This document shows positions 35,529-43,265 of a DNA stretch of 64,000 bases, piece by piece (position 1 is the stretch's first letter; every line of letters begins with the position of its first letter). The DNA is from a gamma proteobacterium symbiont of Ctena orbiculata (lineage in GTDB: Bacteria > Pseudomonadota > Gammaproteobacteria > Chromatiales > Chromatiaceae). The stretch spans positions 40,590-104,589 of the forward strand of contig QBVD01000055.1 of the NCBI GenBank assembly GCA_003058525.1, read 5' to 3'. Made by a program: the position numbers and the translations under genes. The notes under the pieces were generated by a model, which worked only from the letters and a program-made list of their open reading frames with translations, was not told the DNA's origin and did not search any database.

Positions 35529-36159
35529 GTGGAAATTGCCCTTATTTATTACCCGGCATGTACTCATAGCACTAGTTATCGGCGGTATTGCCGGGATCGG
35601 ATTCATGTTGTTTCTGATTGAATTTGACGAGCTCACGAGTTCCGAAGTATTTTGCACCACCTGTCATTCCATGGAGATCGCGGCAGAAACCTACCGCTCA
35701 TCGACACACTATAATCCTGTATCCGGTGTGCGCGCATCCTGTGGCGACTGTCATGTCTCCGAAGGTGTGTTTACCGCCACATGGGATCATTTCCTTGGTG
35801 GCAAGGATCTCCTGACCCAGATCTCGGGAAAGCTGTTTGGACCGGATTACGATGATCCGGTGATCAATACCCTGCATCTGCCTGAGGCGGCTTTCGCTGC
35901 CAGAGAATGGTTCAAGGCCAGGGACTCGGCCACCTGTAAGCGCTGCCATGTATTGGAAGCGATTCAAGGTAAGCGGGCTGATACCAATACCATCCATCGG
36001 GAGGAGACCAAAGGCAAAAGCTGCATCGACTGTCATATCAATCTGGTACACAGAAAGGTACCGGACGAGCAGACCTTCAAGAGAGAACGCTGGCTACAGA
36101 TGGTTGAAGAGGAGTTCGGATTGGAACCTGGCAGTGCACAGCGGTTGCTGGCTGAATAA
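35521..36159 (+). CDS. NapC/NirT-type tetraheme cytochrome c
   Basis: 212 residues with one N-terminal membrane helix (HVLIALVIGGIAGIGFMLFLI) and four haem sites (CTTCH, CGDCH, CKRCH, CIDCH). This is the standard quinol dehydrogenase build (NapC/NrfH family), which takes electrons from menaquinol or ubiquinol to a periplasmic reductase. Overlap with the HAO-like gene shows they act together, so the octaheme partner is probably fed with electrons and works as a reductase. Confidence 0.92.
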   Translation: MSKWKLPLFITRHVLIALVIGGIAGIGFMLFLIEFDELTSSEVFCTTCHSMEIAAETYRSSTHYNPVSGVRASCGDCHVSEGVFTATWDHFLGGKDLLTQISGKLFGPDYDDPVINTLHLPEAAFAAREWFKARDSATCKRCHVLEAIQGKRADTNTIHREETKGKSCIDCHINLVHRKVPDEQTFKRERWLQMVEEEFGLEPGSAQRLLAE

Positions 36160-36194
36160 GCAACAAGCTTATCCAACCACCATCCAGCTGCTAG

Positions 36195-36425
36195 CTATTG
36201 GATACAATCCTTGAAACTCTTGCCGGGGATCAGACTCAGTGCCGTCGCAACCAACATCACAAGCGGACTGATCAATACCATTCCCAATGCAATTGGCTGG
36301 AGAATCAGGAGTACAAAGTTTGAAGCGGTCCAATGCGCGATGACTTCAATCAGCATACCGCCGATCAGAAGCACACCGGCCAGTGTGACAACACCTCGAA
36401 GATGTTTACAGTTCAGAAATGACAT
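36195..36425 (-). CDS. small membrane protein
   Basis: 76 residues starting at ATG 36425 after a good ribosome site (GAGGTG). Two hydrophobic helices, VVTLAGVLLIGGMLIEVIAHW and FVLLILQPIALGMVLISPLVMLVATALSL, make up nearly all of it. No family is recognised. It is convergent with the NapC-type gene, only 35 bp apart. Confidence 0.6.
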   Translation of the reverse strand: MSFLNCKHLRGVVTLAGVLLIGGMLIEVIAHWTASNFVLLILQPIALGMVLISPLVMLVATALSLIPGKSFKDCIQ

Positions 36426-36855
36426 GATACACCTCACTACTCGCGTATTAGTCATTGATAATATAATGACGAACAATCCATGAATGGTCACTGACAATTC
36501 TCAACGACTATCGATCATCAGCCTTTGACCACAAATCGCTATACATATTATCGGCATATATTAATATTTCATGATTTAATTATATACCTTTTTCACGATT
36601 TTTGATTGTTATTGTGATATCCGTCAACAAATCATGCCCATCACTATATGATACGTTCCTATTTTTTTTATTTATTTCTGTTAGTTACGACAATTAAGGA
36701 TGAGCATTTGACAGTTATAGCGTCTAATGTCGGGTTATTAATGATTGGTTTAAACCGGTGATTCCGCCATAAAATGTTCGTTTGGCAAATTTATGCATCT
36801 ATCTTATTGTTTTGTATATACTTAATACCTCATAAGTTCAGCCTTGCTATCGACT
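36426..36855. other. AT-rich intergenic region
   Basis: 430 bases between the start of the small membrane protein and the end of the cupin gene. A-T-rich runs are prominent near 36545-36600 and 36655-36700. No gene, terminator or clear operator was recognised. Confidence 0.5.
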
Positions 36856-37236
36856 TTAAGCGATTTCAGTTTCATCCAGCTCGATATAGTCCCCCCGTTG
36901 AAAGCGCGGTGTACAAAGCGCAAGAAATATCAAATCCTCGTCGCCCGTATTGCATATCCGTTGATAACAGCCAGGGGGAATCAACACCACATCCCCGGCA
37001 CTAACGATCTGTATCGGCAGCCCCTCGACCTCCACCCTTCCCGTTCCACTGAGGATGCAGTAGCGCTCAACGCTATGATTCAATCGATGCAGCCGGGTGG
37101 TTACACCGGGTTCAACTCTGGCGCGTGCGATCGACAGGTCACCATCCTCCTCACGATTCGACAGTTCGTTGATATAACAGCCTTCTTGGAAAAAGTACTC
37201 CTTTGACGCATCATGCCGTAAGATTTTTGCCTGCAT
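36856..37236 (-). CDS. single-domain cupin protein
   Basis: 126 residues with the cupin barrel motifs: a first metal-motif-like region RLHRLNHSVERYCILSGTGRVEVEG and a second GDVVLIPPGCYQRICNTGDEDL. Such small cupins are sugar-isomerase-like or sensor proteins; no substrate is evident. GGGAGG precedes the ATG at 37236. It diverges from the aminotransferase gene with only 51 bp between starts, so their promoters overlap. Confidence 0.8.
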   Translation of the reverse strand: MQAKILRHDASKEYFFQEGCYINELSNREEDGDLSIARARVEPGVTTRLHRLNHSVERYCILSGTGRVEVEGLPIQIVSAGDVVLIPPGCYQRICNTGDEDLIFLALCTPRFQRGDYIELDETEIA

Positions 37237-37287
37237 ACTGCCTCCCGGGTAAGCCATATCGTCGGCAACATAACATAGAGGTCATTT

Positions 37288-38403
37288 GTGTCACTATTTT
37301 CACTCGATCCGGCCATCATCTACCTGAACCATGCCGCTGTTGCGCCCTGGCCGGAACGCACTGTCGCCGAAGTGGGTCGATTTGCACAGGAAAACGGATT
37401 CAAAGGCTCCTCCCACTATGCGCGCTGGCTAGGGGTCGAGGGCGAACTGCGCAGCTTACTGGCGCAGTTGATCAATGCGCCGTCAGATAATGACATTGCC
37501 TTACTGAAAAGCACATCCGAAGGCCTGTCGATGATTGCATATGGCCTCGATTGGCAGTCGGGTGACAATATCGTGTCGATCGCCCAGGAGTTTCCCTCCA
37601 ATCGCATTGTCTGGGAATCACTCCGGAACCAGGGCGTCGAACTTCGGTTACTGGATCTGAATCAGAGTCAAGATCCGGTAAAAGATCTGATCGCACTGTG
37701 TGATGATAAAACGCGGCTGCTGTCAGTCAGTTCTGTTCAATATGCGGCGGGAGAGCGACTGCAGCTGAATGGTCTGGGCGAGTATTGCAGGACCCATGAT
37801 GTGATCTTCGTGGTCGATGCCATTCAGAGTCTGGGCGCATTCCCCTTCGATCTGTCGGAGTGTCATGCCGATATTGTGGTGGCTGACGGTCATAAATGGA
37901 TGCTGGGACCGGAAGGTGTCGCTCTCTTCTATTGCGACTCGGCACTGCGGCCACGACTCAAGCTGCACCAGTTTGGCTGGCATATGGTGGAAGCCATGGG
38001 GGATTTCGATCGTATCGATTGGCAACCGGCAGATAGCGCGAGACGATTTGAGTGCGGCAGTTCGAACATGCTGGGTATCCACGCACTGCGTGCGAGTCTC
38101 AGTCTCATCCACGAGCTCGGACTGGATAGAATCTCTACTGACATCACCAGAAATGCCGAATTCGTCATCGATCAAGTGGACACAGCAGGATTTGAACTGC
38201 TGACCCCGAGAGAACCACTGAAACGGGCAGGAATCGTAACATTCCGTGTACCCGATAGAGATAACCATGCCCTTTATCAAGGCCTTATGCAGCAGCAGGT
38301 TGTGTGTGCATTTCGCGGCGGCGGAATTCGCTTCTCACCCCATTTTTACAACCATGAAGAGGGGATAGAAACGGCATTCAAACGCCTGTCGGAACTGCTT
38401 TAG
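37288..38403 (+). CDS. class V aminotransferase family PLP enzyme
   Basis: 371 residues, starting at GTG. Fold-type I motifs are seen: LNHAAVAPWP near the start, VVDAIQSLGAFPFDL with the aspartate that binds the pyridine nitrogen, the PLP lysine K203 in VADGHKWMLGP, and the C-terminal RGGGIRFSPHFYN. The sequence fits the cysteine-desulfurase / isopenicillin-epimerase branch, but no mobile catalytic cysteine loop is obvious, so a lyase or epimerase role is as likely as desulfuration. A cupin gene diverges from it. The sulfur globule gene downstream has its own promoter. Confidence 0.82.
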   Translation: MSLFSLDPAIIYLNHAAVAPWPERTVAEVGRFAQENGFKGSSHYARWLGVEGELRSLLAQLINAPSDNDIALLKSTSEGLSMIAYGLDWQSGDNIVSIAQEFPSNRIVWESLRNQGVELRLLDLNQSQDPVKDLIALCDDKTRLLSVSSVQYAAGERLQLNGLGEYCRTHDVIFVVDAIQSLGAFPFDLSECHADIVVADGHKWMLGPEGVALFYCDSALRPRLKLHQFGWHMVEAMGDFDRIDWQPADSARRFECGSSNMLGIHALRASLSLIHELGLDRISTDITRNAEFVIDQVDTAGFELLTPREPLKRAGIVTFRVPDRDNHALYQGLMQQQVVCAFRGGGIRFSPHFYNHEEGIETAFKRLSELL

Positions 38404-38431
38404 AACCAGAATATTAAAGATCGCTTATTTA

Positions 38432-38472
38432 ATGATTTAAATCAAGCAAAAAAACTATCACTGGCATATAGT
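38432..38472 (+). promoter_or_regulatory. FNR-type class II promoter for the sulfur globule gene
   Basis: ATGATTTAAATCAA (38432-38445) matches the FNR consensus TTGAT-N4-ATCAA at nine of ten positions. TATAGT (38467-38472) fits a -10 hexamer. A start near 38480 would put the box centre at -41.5, the standard class II activator position. This leaves a leader of about 125 bases before the ATG. Confidence 0.65.
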
Positions 38473-38604
38473 ATTTAACAGGTTCAAGGAACAGCACCAC
38501 AACAGGCCATGAACCGACACAATAATAAATAGGGGTGTTGAGGCTGGGTGGTAACTCACCACCTGACGAGATATTAGAAAGTGATATGAAGGAGACATTG
38601 TGCC

Positions 38605-38934
38605 ATGAAAAAAACCTTAAAAACTGCTGCTGTAGCTGCAATCGCCGGATCCGCTCTGTTGACTACTCTACCCGCTCAGGCATTCTGGGGTCCTTTTGAT
38701 TGGTTTGATGATGACGACTGGTATGGGCCTGGATATGGACCTTGGGGCTATCCTGGCTATGGTTATGGCTATCCTGGCTACGGTTATGGCTATCCTGGCT
38801 ACGGTTATGGCTATCCTGGCTATGGTTATGGCTATCCTGGCTACGGTTATGGCTATCCGGCCTACGGTTATGGCTATCCCTATGCCGCTCCAGCCGCTCC
38901 AGCTGCCCCGGCGGCTCCGGCAGAAAGCCAATAA
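38605..38934 (+). CDS. sulfur globule protein
   Basis: 109 residues. The signal peptide ends AQA (MKKTLKTAAVAAIAGSALLTTLPAQA). The mature part starts FWGPFDWFDDDDWYG and then repeats the heptad GYGYPGY, ending in an APAAPAAPAAP tail. This Gly/Tyr/Pro-rich make-up is that of the envelope proteins that coat periplasmic sulfur globules in purple and colourless sulfur bacteria (the SgpA/B/C group). AAGGAG lies nine bases before the ATG. A strong terminator follows directly. It supports sulfur storage in this organism. Confidence 0.85.
   Translation: MKKTLKTAAVAAIAGSALLTTLPAQAFWGPFDWFDDDDWYGPGYGPWGYPGYGYGYPGYGYGYPGYGYGYPGYGYGYPGYGYGYPAYGYGYPYAAPAAPAAPAAPAESQ
38761..38883 (+). repeat. 21-bp tandem repeats in the sulfur globule gene
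   Basis: Five full copies of a 21-bp unit (GGTTATGGCTATCCTGGCTAC, minor variants) and one partial copy. Each encodes one GYGYPGY heptad. The near-identity of codons suggests slippage or recombination may change copy number. Confidence 0.9.
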
Positions 38935-38959
38935 CTACAATCCAACCGATAAAAAACTT

Positions 38960-38985
38960 GCCCCGCCCCTGTGGCGGGGCTTTTT
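38960..38985 (+). terminator. terminator of the sulfur globule gene, abutting the hypE start
   Basis: A stem of GCCCCGCC / GGCGGGGC with a 5-base loop, followed by TTTTT (38981-38985). The next base begins the hypE ATG. Confidence 0.9.
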
Positions 38986-39999
38986 ATGACGCTTCAAGAC
39001 ACACACATCTCGCTTGCCCATGGTAATGGCGGGCGCTACATGCGGGAGCTGATCGAATCCCTGTTTGCGCGCTACCTGAAAAACGCCAATCTGGACATCC
39101 AGGCAGATGCAGCCGTACTGCCTGGCTTGAACAACGGTGACCTGCTCTTCACAACCGATGGATTTACCGTCCAACCTCTGGAGTTTCCGGGGGGCGACAT
39201 CGGCTCCCTGGCCGTCCATGGCACAGTCAATGACTTGGCGGTGAGCGGTGCGACACCGAAATATCTCAGTCTCAACGCCTTTATTGAGGAGGGTTTCGAG
39301 CTGGCACGGCTGGAAGGCATCATAAAGAGCATCGCCGATACCGCAAATGCTGTTGGAGTTCAGGTGGTAGCCGGTGACACAAAAGTGGTCAGGCGCGGCG
39401 AGGGTGGTGGAATCTATCTGGCGACAACCGGCATCGGCCTACGCGATGATCGGCTAAACCTTGGCGTGGGTATGATCGAACCAGGCGACAAACTGCTGGT
39501 CAGCGGTCCTGTCGGCGATCACGGAATTGCCGTAATGCTGGCGCGTGAACAGTTCGGATTGCGGGGGGACGTGAAATCCGATGCAGGCTCAGTTCTGCCA
39601 TTTACGCAAGCCCTGCTCGATTTGCCGGGTCTGCGTTTCATGCGCGATCCGACACGGGGAGGCGTTGCAACCGTGGCCCATGAAATCTGCCGGTCCACAG
39701 GCTTGCAGGTCCGACTTGATCAGGCAGCCATTCCGGTGCGCGACCCGGTCAATTCCGTATGCGAGATGCTCGGCTATGATCCGCTCTTTCTGGCCTGTGA
39801 AGGACGTGTCGTAGCCGTGGTTGCCGCCGATCAGGCAGACGCGGCCCTGGGGCGTTGGAAAAACCTGCCTGGTGGCGACATGGTGTCATTGATTGGTGAG
39901 ACACGACAGGAAGATCCCTATGTCATCCTGGAAACTGACCTGGGAGGGGCGCGCATCCTCGAAGAGTTGGAGGATGACCCGCTACCCAGGATCTGCTAG
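38986..39999 (+). CDS. hypE: hydrogenase maturation protein HypE
   Basis: 337 residues, the usual HypE length. It has the AIR-synthetase/PurM fold with ISLAHGNGGRYMRELI near the start, VVAGDTKVV and DPTRGGVATVAHEI. The C-terminus is PRIC, the tail whose cysteine is carbamoylated by HypF and dehydrated to make the CN ligand of [NiFe] hydrogenase. No other hyp or hydrogenase gene lies in the window. The ATG follows the T-run of the sulfur globule terminator without a gap; the GGCGGGG of the hairpin arm is the only ribosome-site-like sequence. Confidence 0.92.
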   Translation: MTLQDTHISLAHGNGGRYMRELIESLFARYLKNANLDIQADAAVLPGLNNGDLLFTTDGFTVQPLEFPGGDIGSLAVHGTVNDLAVSGATPKYLSLNAFIEEGFELARLEGIIKSIADTANAVGVQVVAGDTKVVRRGEGGGIYLATTGIGLRDDRLNLGVGMIEPGDKLLVSGPVGDHGIAVMLAREQFGLRGDVKSDAGSVLPFTQALLDLPGLRFMRDPTRGGVATVAHEICRSTGLQVRLDQAAIPVRDPVNSVCEMLGYDPLFLACEGRVVAVVAADQADAALGRWKNLPGGDMVSLIGETRQEDPYVILETDLGGARILEELEDDPLPRIC

Positions 40000-40006
40000 A
40001 TCCTGG
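39986..40006. terminator. hairpin spanning the hypE stop codon
   Basis: CCAGGATC / GATCCTGG, a perfect 8-bp stem with a 5-base loop that contains the hypE stop. It lies between the convergent hypE and sppA genes. It lacks a T-run, so it may only protect or slow transcripts. Confidence 0.4.
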
Positions 40007-40027
40007 CGCAGCGTTCTATACCTGCCG

Positions 40028-41017
40028 TTATTGGATTGAAAAACCGCCACCCAATCCGCCAATTGCGGTCAGCACCTCCGCGGCACCGGCGCCGATATTA
40101 CGCGCAAGGCGCTCCCAAACATCCTCTTTCGGCGTAAAATCGACTATCTCTTCCGCACCGATGACTTCTCGGGCCACATAACTGCTGCTGCCGAACTCAT
40201 CGATAAGCCCCATCTCCCTTGCCTCCTCTCCGTTCCAGAAAAGTCCGCTGAAGAGTTCCGGGTATTCCACAGCCTTGAGACGATCCCCCCTGCCCTCCTT
40301 GACGGTAGCGATAAACTGCTCATGGAGTTGATCCAGCATCTGCTGGATATAACCTTTGTCGGTCTCGTTCAATGGTGAGAAAGGATCGAGAATGCCCTTG
40401 TTCTCGCCGGCGGTGAGCAGTCGTCGTTCGATACCCAGCTCCCGCATGCCGTCTACAAAGCCGAATCCGTTGATCAATACCCCGATTGAACCGACGAGAC
40501 TGCCCTCGTCGGCATAAATTTTATCGGCGGCAACTGCGATGTAGTAGCCCCCGGAGGCACAGACATCCGCGACCACGGCATACACCGGAATCTTGGGGTA
40601 TTTTTCTTTCAATCGAGTTATCTCGCGATTGATGTAACGGGATTGGACCGGACTGCCACCCGGTGTGTTCATCCTTAAAATGACCCCTTTGGTCTTTTCG
40701 TCCTCAAATGCAGAACGCAGACCGGTGACAATGTTGTCCGCACTCGCCTTGGTCTCAGAGGAGATCAAGCCTTTCACTTCGACCAGTGCGGTATGCTCCT
40801 CCGCGTCGGTTTTCGCCACCTGCAGCTTATCGCCCCAGAGAAATACCCCCAGTATCAAAAACAGATAGCCGAATGTGAGCAATTTGAAAAATATTCCCCA
40901 TCGACGACTGCGACGATTTTCTGTCACCGTCGCCATCACCATCTGGTTCAGCAGATCCCGTTCCCAACTACTGGGCTCGGACTGATTCCTATGCGCTCCC
41001 GTGTTGCTTTCAGACAT
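40028..41017 (-). CDS. sppA: signal peptide peptidase SppA, short 36K type
   Basis: 329 residues with one membrane anchor (FFKLLTFGYLFLILGVFLWG) and an S49 peptidase domain. The nucleophile serine lies in VCASGGYYIAVAADKI, and the general-base lysine is in GENKGILDPF. It degrades leftover signal peptides in the membrane, with the active site on the periplasmic side. This is the single-domain form. AAGGG lies upstream of the ATG. It is convergent with hypE and in line with the HAD and rluC genes, but about 95 bp from them. Confidence 0.9.
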   Translation of the reverse strand: MSESNTGAHRNQSEPSSWERDLLNQMVMATVTENRRSRRWGIFFKLLTFGYLFLILGVFLWGDKLQVAKTDAEEHTALVEVKGLISSETKASADNIVTGLRSAFEDEKTKGVILRMNTPGGSPVQSRYINREITRLKEKYPKIPVYAVVADVCASGGYYIAVAADKIYADEGSLVGSIGVLINGFGFVDGMRELGIERRLLTAGENKGILDPFSPLNETDKGYIQQMLDQLHEQFIATVKEGRGDRLKAVEYPELFSGLFWNGEEAREMGLIDEFGSSSYVAREVIGAEEIVDFTPKEDVWERLARNIGAGAAEVLTAIGGLGGGFSIQ

Positions 41018-41111
41018 GAGAAATACCCTTAAGTAAATTATATAAATATGGATTTTTAAATATAGCTTTCATGCTATGAATGAATCATCTTAAAGCAGCT
41101 GATGACTCAGG

Positions 41112-41762
41112 TCAGCCACTGTTCAACCATCTAGGAATCTCCGTAATACGGTCCACGCAGGCGAGTGGTTTATGTTTTAACAATCGCTCCAGACTGTGGG
41201 TGCCATAGGTCACGCCCAAAGCGGGCATGCCGGCATTGACGGCCATCTCAAGATCATACTCCGTATCCCCTATCATCAGTGCCTGCCGGGGTTCAATCCC
41301 GGTCTGCTCGAGAATCTGATTCAACATTTCCGGATGGGGTTTGGAAAAGGTTTCATCGGCACACCGGGTCAGATGAAAAAAGTCGGCCAGACCGGTCGTC
41401 TCAAGGGCATAGTCCAATCCTTTACGGCCCTTTCCGGTAGCGACTGCCAGAAGATAACCCTGTTGCGACAGCTCATCGAGCACCTCCCGGGCACCTTCAA
41501 AAAGCTGCGATGGAGAGCCGTTGTTCTTGAAAAAGTGGACCCTATAGCGGGCGGCGATTTCGAGATGCAGGCCCTCTCTACTGCCAGGGAACAAGGTATT
41601 GACTGCTTCGAGCAATCCAAGACCAATGATGTCCCGAATCGCATCCTGGCTGGGCGCCGGCAGATTCAGGTCTCTCACCGCAGCTTCGACACACTCGATT
41701 ATGTGCGCCTCTGAATCCATTAAAGTTCCATCCCAATCAAAGACTAATAATTCATATTTCAT
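41112..41762 (-). CDS. HAD-family phosphatase, phosphoglycolate-phosphatase-like
   Basis: 216 residues. Motif I FDWDGTLMDS holds the nucleophile (D9) and acid (D11). Motif II lies around VATGKG, and motif III/IV appears as KPHPEMLNQILE and MIGDTEYDLEMAVNAGM. This is the Gph-like subfamily with an alpha-helical cap. The start codon overlaps the end of rluC by 11 bases, so translation is coupled, an arrangement common in gammaproteobacteria. The substrate is unknown. Confidence 0.9.
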   Translation of the reverse strand: MKYELLVFDWDGTLMDSEAHIIECVEAAVRDLNLPAPSQDAIRDIIGLGLLEAVNTLFPGSREGLHLEIAARYRVHFFKNNGSPSQLFEGAREVLDELSQQGYLLAVATGKGRKGLDYALETTGLADFFHLTRCADETFSKPHPEMLNQILEQTGIEPRQALMIGDTEYDLEMAVNAGMPALGVTYGTHSLERLLKHKPLACVDRITEIPRWLNSG

Positions 41763-42717
41763 CTTTTGCCTTAAGCTTTTCCAAGAGTTCTGCCAGGTCT
41801 TGAGGCAGGGGAGCATTAACGATCAAATCATGTTTCTCTCCAGGCCAGCGGAAACTGACCTGATGAGCATGCAGAAAGAGTCGCCTCAAACCCATCTGCC
41901 GCATACGCTTGTTGGCATCATCCTCGCCATACTTGCTATCTCCCAGAATCGGTGATCCCAACCAGGCGCTATGTACACGGATTTGGTGCGTCCGTCCGGT
42001 AATCAATTCCACATCAACCAATGTTGCATCCTTAAAACGCCGCAGGCGTTTGTAGCGGGTTTCAGCCTGCTTGCCCTCGGCATCCACTCTGACCACCCTC
42101 TCCCCACCTTTTAAGGTATTTTTTTTCAAAGGCATATCCACAACCCGCGCCCCTTTGCGCCAGCTACCGGCCAGGAGAGCCAGATATCGCTTATCGACCC
42201 GGTTTTCACGCATGAGTTCATGCAGGATTCGTAAGCTGCTGCGACGTTTACTGATCAGCAAACAGCCTGAAGTCTCACGATCCAATCGGTGCACAAGCTC
42301 CAAGTGCCGCTCATCCGGCCGTACCAAGCGCAGGGCCTCTATCATGCCGCTACTCACACCACTGCCCCCATGTACCGCCATCCCGGAGGGTTTGTTCAGC
42401 ACCAGCAGGCGCTCATCTTCGAACACCACGGCTTGTTCAAGGGTGGTGCGCAGCTGTTCCGATGGGTGAGTTGGAGGCTCTGTTCTGTCAGTACGTACCG
42501 GAGGTATCCTGACCAGATCTCCGGTGCGGATCTTATAAGGCGCTTTGACCCTGCCCTTGTTAACCCTGACCTCGCCTTTTCGCAAGATTCGATAGATATG
42601 ACTCTTCGGTACGCCCTTGAGTTGACCCATCAAAAAATTATCGATTCGCTGTCCGGCATATTCCGAGTCCACCTCGACAATCCGAACCGATGGAGAATTC
42701 TTTTTTGATTCTGACAT
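41752..42717 (-). CDS. rluC: 23S rRNA pseudouridine synthase RluC
   Basis: 321 residues. An N-terminal S4 RNA-binding domain (RIDNFLMGQLKGVPKSHIYRILRKGEVRVN) is followed by the RluA-type catalytic domain with D146 in HRLDRETSG. RluC modifies U955, U2504 and U2580 in E. coli 23S rRNA. Its divergent position opposite rne is the same as in E. coli, which supports RluC over RluA or RluD. Confidence 0.92.
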   Translation of the reverse strand: MSESKKNSPSVRIVEVDSEYAGQRIDNFLMGQLKGVPKSHIYRILRKGEVRVNKGRVKAPYKIRTGDLVRIPPVRTDRTEPPTHPSEQLRTTLEQAVVFEDERLLVLNKPSGMAVHGGSGVSSGMIEALRLVRPDERHLELVHRLDRETSGCLLISKRRSSLRILHELMRENRVDKRYLALLAGSWRKGARVVDMPLKKNTLKGGERVVRVDAEGKQAETRYKRLRRFKDATLVDVELITGRTHQIRVHSAWLGSPILGDSKYGEDDANKRMRQMGLRRLFLHAHQVSFRWPGEKHDLIVNAPLPQDLAELLEKLKAKDEI

Positions 42718-43265
42718 TTAGCGTCGTTTATTTATGCGTATCGATTGATGTTCGGGTTGAAGGTTGCTATATTCATCATCAGTTTTTCAGGTACTGGCCC
42801 GTGGATAGCCATATAAGCCGGTACCCGCGCGGTATGTAACCGCCTGCTGCCGAATAAATTGCTTTAGGCGCAAGCGGTTATCCAGCCAAGCGCACAGGTG
42901 CCCTTTGGATATCTGGCTCTTAATCTGAACCCTCCGCGCCATTGCAGCTTTCGAGTTTGTGTCCCTTGCAGGACCATACTCCGGGAATAGATGCCGGGCC
43001 GATAGATCTTGGCCGTGTTGCTCTCCCTTTGCATTGGGCGCCATATTTTCAGTTCGATCAGCAGCCGATCCCAAGCGGCGAACTTTAACAGTTTTTCAGC
43101 CATCTGAGCTAGTTTTCTAGCCTGGAATAGAAACCCGTTCCACGGGTTTGCGTGGTAATGCTCTACAGATGACGAGCAGGAAAGGCTATTGCCTGGTTCC
43201 GTCGTTGAGGAGTTCACTGCGTAACGCCAGGCGATAACCCTCGATGGCTGCATGGATACATAACA
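42718..43265. other. rluC-rne divergent region and likely long rne leader
   Basis: 548 bases between divergent rluC and rne. In E. coli rne has a leader of about 360 bases that RNase E itself binds to control its own level. Here two consecutive hairpins (43108-43149) lie 117-158 bases before the start codon. Minus-strand open frames inside are composition shadows. Confidence 0.6.
43108..43149 (+). promoter_or_regulatory. two hairpins in the putative rne leader
   Basis: GCTAG-TTTT-CTAGC (43108-43121) and AAACCCG-TTCCA-CGGGTTT (43131-43149) are perfect stems ten bases apart. By analogy with hp2/hp3 of the E. coli rne leader they may mediate autoregulation. Confidence 0.4.

Noticed and set aside
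38461..38476. TGGCATATAGTATTT as a sigma-54 promoter for the sulfur globule gene
   Set aside because: The -12 GC element is missing, while the same bases supply a good sigma-70 -10 next to an FNR box.
38761..38883. Regular 21-bp repeats that could suggest a small CRISPR-like array
   Set aside because: Units are contiguous without spacers, are in frame and encode GYGYPGY heptads of the sulfur globule protein.
38971..38985. GTG at 38971 as the hypE start
   Set aside because: It lies inside the terminator stem, has no ribosome site, and adds five residues not found in HypE proteins.
42787..43253. Two overlapping minus-strand frames in the rluC-rne gap
   Set aside because: No initiation signals, unusual composition, and they occupy the expected rne leader.
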